64,000 nucleotides of DNA from the NCBI RefSeq assembly GCF_018129385.1, contig NZ_JAFCLN010000013.1, forward strand, positions 62,001-126,000, written 5' to 3'. Positions 60,062 through 64,000 of the stretch are shown in pieces. Numbering within the stretch: position 1 is the first letter of the stretch; every line of letters begins with the position of its first letter. Position numbers and translations under genes: made by a program. The stretch is from Bradyrhizobium lablabi (GTDB taxonomy: Bacteria > Pseudomonadota > Alphaproteobacteria > Rhizobiales > Xanthobacteraceae). Under the pieces are notes generated by a model. It made no database searches, was not told where the DNA came from, and was given only the letters and a program-made list of their open reading frames with translations.

Positions 60062-62935
60062 TTACTCCGCCGCCTCGGCATAATCCGTCACCGGCGGGCA
60101 CGAGCACACCAGGTTGCGGTCGCCGTAGACGTTGTCGACGCGGCCAACCGGGCTCCAGTATTTGTCCGAGCGCGACACACCCGCCGGGAAGCAGCCCTCG
60201 GCGCGGCTGTAGGGGCGGGCCCACGCATCATCCGCGATGTCGTGCACGGTGTGCGGCGCATTGCGCAGCGGCGAGACCTCGACCTTCCAGCGGCCGGCTT
60301 CGATCTCGGCGATTTCGTTGCGGATCGCGATCATGGCGTCGCAAAAGCGGTCCAGCTCCATCTTCGATTCCGACTCGGTCGGCTCGATCATCAGCGTGCC
60401 CGGCACCGGGAAACTCATGGTCGGGGCATGGAAGCCGTAGTCGATCAGCCGCTTGGCGATATCGTCGACGGTGACGCCGGCCGAATTCTTCAGCGGACGG
60501 GGATCGACGATGCATTCATGCGCGACGCGGCCTTTTGCATTCCGGTACAGCACCGGGAAATGCGGCTGGAGACGTGCTGCGATGTAGTTCGCGTTCAAAA
60601 TCGCGATCTCGGTCGCGCGTTGCAAGCCTTCGCCGCCCATCGTCAGGATGTAGATGTAGGAGATGGTGAGGATCGACGCCGAGCCTGATGGAGCTGCCGA
60701 CACCGGACCGACCGGATGCGGTGTCGCGCCGTCCGTAAAGGGATGGCCCGGCAGGAACGGTGCGAGATGCGCCCTTACGCCGATCGGGCCCATGCCGGGG
60801 CCGCCGCCGCCATGCGGAATGCAGAACGTCTTGTGCAGGTTGAGATGGCTGACATCGGCGCCGTAGTCGCCGGGCCGCGCGAGGCCGACCTGCGCATTCA
60901 GATTGGCGCCGTCGAGATAAACCTGCCCGCCGTGCTGATGGACGATGTCGCAGATGTCGCGGATGTGCTCCTCGAACACGCCATGGGTCGAGGGATAGGT
61001 GATCATCACGGCCGCGAGATTTTTGGAATGCTTCTCCGCCTTGGCGCGCAGATCGTCGACGTCGACATCGCCGCGCGCATCGCAGGCGACCACCACGACA
61101 TCCATGCCGACCATCGCGGCGGAAGCCGGGTTGGTGCCGTGCGCGGAGGAGGGGATGAGGCACACCTTGCGATGCGGCTCGCCGCGTGCGGCGTGATAGC
61201 CGCGGATCGCGAGCAGCCCGGCATATTCTCCCTGCGCGCCCGAATTCGGCTGTAGCGACACCGCGTCATAGCCGGTGATGTCGGCGAGCCACTTTTCCAG
61301 CCGCGCGAACAGCGCGTGATAGCCCGCCGCCTGCTCGCGCGGCGCGAACGGATGCAAGCTTCCGAACGCCGGCCAGGTCAGCGGGATCATTTCCGTCGTG
61401 GCATTCAGCTTCATGGTGCAGGAACCGAGCGGGATCATCGCGCGGTCGAGCGCGAGATCGCGGTCGCTCAGTTTTCGCATGTAGCGCAGCAGTTCGGTCT
61501 CCGAGCGATGCGCGTGGAACACCGGATGGGCGAGGAAGGCTTTTTTGCGCTTCAACTCGGCCGGCAGCGTGTCACGTACGCCAACTTCGATCTCGGCATA
61601 GGCCAGCTTGCCGCCGAAGGCGCGCCACACCGCCTCGACGGTCTCCGCCGTCGTGGTCTCATCCAGCGCAATGCCGAGCATGCCGTTGCCGATGCGGAGG
61701 TTGATCCTTTCCGCAACCGCGCGCGCGACGATCTCGCTCTGCTTGCCGCCGGCATCGACCGTCAGCGTATCGAAGAACACATCGCTCCGCGGCGCAAAGC
61801 CTAGCTTGCGCAGTCCCGCCGCCAGCACCGCGGCGCGGCGATGCACCGTGCGCGCGATGTGGGTCAGCCCCTCGGGGCCATGATAGACCGCGTACATCGA
61901 GGCGATTACCGCAAGCAGCACCTGCGCGGTGCAGATGTTCGAAGTCGCCTTTTCGCGCCGGATATGCTGCTCACGCGTCTGTAGCGCGAGCCGATAGGCC
62001 GGCTGCCCCCGCGAATCCACCGAGAGGCCAACGATGCGGCCGGGCAGCGAACGCTTCAGCGCATCGCGCACCGCCATGTAGGCCGCGTGCGGGCCGCCAT
62101 AGCCCATCGGCACGCCGAAACGCTGGGCAGAACCGACCGCGATATCGGCGCCGAGCTCGCCGGGCGAAGCCAGCAGCGTCAGCGCCAGCAGGTCGGCGGT
62201 GACGATGGCAAGCGCGCCCTTCGCACGCAGCGTCGCGATCGCCGGCCGCAGATCGCGCACGACGCCTGATGTGCCCGGGTACTGCAGCAGCGCACCGAAC
62301 ATTTCGGCCTTGTCGAGATCGGTGAGGGGATCGCCGACGACGACGTTCCATCCCAGCGGCTCCGCCCGCGTGCGCAGCACGGCGAGCGTCTGCGGATGCA
62401 CCTCGGCATCGACAAAGAACGCCTTCGTCTTCACCTGCGAGGCACGCTCTGCCAGCGCCATTGCTTCCGCCGCGGCGGTGCCTTCATCGAGCAGCGAGGC
62501 GTTGGCGACGTCGAGCCCGGTGAGGTCGCAGATCATGGTCTGGAAGTTGAACAGCGCTTCCAGCCGGCCCTGGCTGATCTCGGGCTGATACGGCGTATAG
62601 GCGGTGTACCAGGCCGGATTCTCCAGAATGTTGCGCTGAATAACCGCGGGGAGGATCGTGCCGGAATAGCCAGTGCCGATCAGCGAGGTGAATACCTGGT
62701 TCTGCGCAGCAAGCGCGGTCATGTGCGCGAGTGCCTCCGTCTCGCTCAAGGCGCGGCCGAGATCGAGCGGCGCCTTTTGCCGGATCGAGGAGGGCAGCGT
62801 CTGGCCCATCAACTCGGCGAGGCTTTTGGCGCCGACCGTCTCCAGCATCGCGCCGATATCGCGCGGCGAGGGGCCGATATGCCGGCGCACGAAGGTGGTG
62901 GCGGCTTCGCTGGTGTGTTTGAGCGGCGCGTTCAT
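60062..62935 (-). CDS. gcvP: glycine dehydrogenase (aminomethyl-transferring), P protein
   Basis: 957 residues, full length for the single-chain form. PLP-dependent decarboxylase of the glycine cleavage system, transferring the aminomethyl group to the lipoyl arm of GcvH. Both halves are present; the C-terminal half contains the PLP lysine K702 in HLNLHKTFCIPHGGGGPGM, and the N-terminal half FTSLIGTGYSGTILPAVIQR. Last gene of gcvT-gcvH-gcvP; nine bases after gcvH. Confidence 0.97.
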   Translation of the reverse strand: MNAPLKHTSEAATTFVRRHIGPSPRDIGAMLETVGAKSLAELMGQTLPSSIRQKAPLDLGRALSETEALAHMTALAAQNQVFTSLIGTGYSGTILPAVIQRNILENPAWYTAYTPYQPEISQGRLEALFNFQTMICDLTGLDVANASLLDEGTAAAEAMALAERASQVKTKAFFVDAEVHPQTLAVLRTRAEPLGWNVVVGDPLTDLDKAEMFGALLQYPGTSGVVRDLRPAIATLRAKGALAIVTADLLALTLLASPGELGADIAVGSAQRFGVPMGYGGPHAAYMAVRDALKRSLPGRIVGLSVDSRGQPAYRLALQTREQHIRREKATSNICTAQVLLAVIASMYAVYHGPEGLTHIARTVHRRAAVLAAGLRKLGFAPRSDVFFDTLTVDAGGKQSEIVARAVAERINLRIGNGMLGIALDETTTAETVEAVWRAFGGKLAYAEIEVGVRDTLPAELKRKKAFLAHPVFHAHRSETELLRYMRKLSDRDLALDRAMIPLGSCTMKLNATTEMIPLTWPAFGSLHPFAPREQAAGYHALFARLEKWLADITGYDAVSLQPNSGAQGEYAGLLAIRGYHAARGEPHRKVCLIPSSAHGTNPASAAMVGMDVVVVACDARGDVDVDDLRAKAEKHSKNLAAVMITYPSTHGVFEEHIRDICDIVHQHGGQVYLDGANLNAQVGLARPGDYGADVSHLNLHKTFCIPHGGGGPGMGPIGVRAHLAPFLPGHPFTDGATPHPVGPVSAAPSGSASILTISYIYILTMGGEGLQRATEIAILNANYIAARLQPHFPVLYRNAKGRVAHECIVDPRPLKNSAGVTVDDIAKRLIDYGFHAPTMSFPVPGTLMIEPTESESKMELDRFCDAMIAIRNEIAEIEAGRWKVEVSPLRNAPHTVHDIADDAWARPYSRAEGCFPAGVSRSDKYWSPVGRVDNVYGDRNLVCSCPPVTDYAEAAE

Positions 62936-62944
62936 GTGTTCACC

Positions 62945-63310
62945 TCAGGCCGTATGCTTTGCGTAGGCGGCCTCATCCATCAGGCCGCCGAGTTCGCCCT
63001 TGTCGGCGATCTTGATCTTGAAAAACCACGCCTTGCCGTCGGCATCGGAATTCACCAGCGCAGGTTCCGCTACGAGCGCGTCGTTCACTTCCACCACTTC
63101 GCCCGAGATCGGCGCATAGACGTCGGAGGCGGCTTTTACCGATTCCACCACGGCGGCGGCTTCCGCCTTCTGGAACGAACGGCCGACCTTCGGCAGCTCG
63201 ATGAACACGACATCGCCAAGCTGCGACTGCGCGTAATCGGTGATGCCGATGGTGGCGACGTCACCTTCGATGCGAAGCCATTCGTGGTCGGAGGTGTAGA
63301 GCGTCGTCAT
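62945..63310 (-). CDS. gcvH: glycine cleavage system H protein
   Basis: 121 residues. Lipoyl carrier shuttling the aminomethyl group between P, T and L proteins. Lipoylation site K59 in AAVVESVKAASDVYAP; the flanking GITDYAQSQLGDVVFIELP block is typical. Overlaps nothing and sits between gcvT and gcvP. Confidence 0.97.
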   Translation of the reverse strand: MTTLYTSDHEWLRIEGDVATIGITDYAQSQLGDVVFIELPKVGRSFQKAEAAAVVESVKAASDVYAPISGEVVEVNDALVAEPALVNSDADGKAWFFKIKIADKGELGGLMDEAAYAKHTA

Positions 63311-63319
63311 GAAAAACCT

Positions 63320-64000
63320 CTAGCGTTTATAGGTGTTGGGTACGAAGGGCGTGGCGGCGACCTGTAGCGGCAGGCGCTGTCCGCGCACTTCGGCGAACAG
63401 GGTCGTGCCGAGTGCAGCGAGTGGGGAGGGGGCATAGCCCATCGCGACCGGCGCATTGAGGCTCGGGCCGAAGCCGCCTGATGTGACCTTGCCGATCTGT
63501 TCGGAGGAGGCCGCATCCGCAAACAGCGGCGCGCCCTCGCGCACCGGTGCACGGCCTTCCGCTTTCAGGCCGACGCGGCGGCGCGGCGCGCCCTTGTCGA
63601 ACTGCGAAAGAATCTTTTCCGCGCCCGGAAACCCGCCGGCGCGCGCGCCGCCGTTGCGGCGGCTCTTCTGCACCGACCATTCAAGCGCGGCTTCCACCGG
63701 CGTGGTCGTGGTGTCGATGTCGTGGCCGTAAAGACAAAGCCCGGCCTCGAGCCGCAGGCTGTCACGCGCGCCGAGTCCGATCGGCAGCACATCAGGATCG
63801 TCGAGCAGCGCCGTTACCAGCGCCTCGGCCTGTTCGGCCGGGACGGAAATCTCAAAGCCGTCCTCGCCGGTATAGCCTGAGCGCGACACAAAACAGTCAT
63901 AAGCGCCGATGCGGCGCGGACCGGCATCCATGAATTTCATCGCGGAAACATCTGCACCAATTTTAGTCAAAGCCGCTTCGGCCTTCGGCCCCTGCAACGC
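63320..64000 (-). CDS. gcvT: glycine cleavage system T protein (aminomethyltransferase), partial
   Basis: Only the C-terminal ~226 residues are inside the window; the 5' part lies beyond 64000. The T-protein blocks CFVSRSGYTGEDGFEISVP, GARDSLRLEAGLCLYGHDID TTTTPVEAAL and a C-terminal RR.VGLK...APVREGA are present. It uses tetrahydrofolate to release ammonia and 5,10-methylene-THF from GcvH. The glycine riboswitch often found before this operon would lie outside the window. Confidence 0.95.
   Translation of the reverse strand, partial: ALQGPKAEAALTKIGADVSAMKFMDAGPRRIGAYDCFVSRSGYTGEDGFEISVPAEQAEALVTALLDDPDVLPIGLGARDSLRLEAGLCLYGHDIDTTTTPVEAALEWSVQKSRRNGGARAGGFPGAEKILSQFDKGAPRRRVGLKAEGRAPVREGAPLFADAASSEQIGKVTSGGFGPSLNAPVAMGYAPSPLAALGTTLFAEVRGQRLPLQVAATPFVPNTYKR

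Noticed and set aside
63320..64000. Glycine riboswitch for the gcv operon
   Set aside because: It would precede gcvT, whose start is outside the window.

Overview
The window looks like chromosomal DNA of a Bradyrhizobium-type alphaproteobacterium (Nitrobacteraceae). Reasons, by eye: high GC with strong GC3 in most genes, the order flgB-flgC-fliE-fliQ-fliR-flhB followed by a CckA-type hybrid kinase, a GAAC-N7-GAAC SOS box before recA, a TTAA-N7-TTAA CtrA-type box before flgB, and many palindromic dispersed repeats of the kind common in Bradyrhizobium. No species call is possible from the window alone.

Layout. 0.2-6.4 kb: flagellar rod and export genes, then cckA, the top kinase of the CtrA pathway. 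6.6-7.6 kb: an unknown coiled-coil protein. 7.6-13.6 kb: a gene-poor, decayed stretch holding palindromic repeats, two copies of a repeat plus acyltransferase-tail unit, an internally deleted ABC substrate-binding pseudogene, another broken small gene, a few hypothetical genes and one CBS-domain protein. 13.6-24.4 kb: housekeeping and accessory genes (Tim44-like protein, lectin-like secreted protein, GST, GFA protein, class I fumarase, DUF429, MaoC, DUF3616, OsmC, rhodanese, AraC regulator). 24.4-28.5 kb: a module apparently controlled by one TetR-type repressor: two membrane proteins and a carotenoid oxygenase, with a shared 19-bp operator in both control regions. 28.5-33.3 kb: a SET-domain methyltransferase with a lysine-rich tail, then an NO-response cluster (DUF6522, NsrR-like Rrf2 regulator, group III truncated haemoglobin) with a clear palindrome between the divergent genes, followed by small membrane proteins and the first of two MmyB-like XRE regulators.

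33.3-46.4 kb: the second XRE regulator, thioesterase, FrnE/DsbA-like protein, NIPSNAP protein, a lone COG2984 ABC substrate-binding protein, a translationally coupled BioF2-type acyltransferase and cupin-like protein, a split YeeE/YedE pair, and a full peptide-type ABC importer operon on the minus strand. 46.6-54.9 kb: many small secreted, lipoprotein, PilZ and unknown genes, plus a caspase-like protein with a glycine-rich tail. 55.0-58.6 kb: an island-like segment bordered on both sides by tandem AGGCCACT motifs. It holds a divergent hypothetical pair whose start codons overlap, an IS1-type transposase, an odd class II tRNA-like gene with a UAC anticodon and a 36-nt variable region, and a P63C-domain gene whose promoter is bracketed by four evenly spaced 11-bp sites. 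58.7-64 kb: recA with its SOS box, then gcvP, gcvH and the 3' part of gcvT on the minus strand (gcvT runs off the window).

The least explained signals are the tRNA-like gene, the four-site operator array before the P63C gene, and the duplicated TetR-type control region. All function calls come from reading the sequence and family knowledge; no database search was run.
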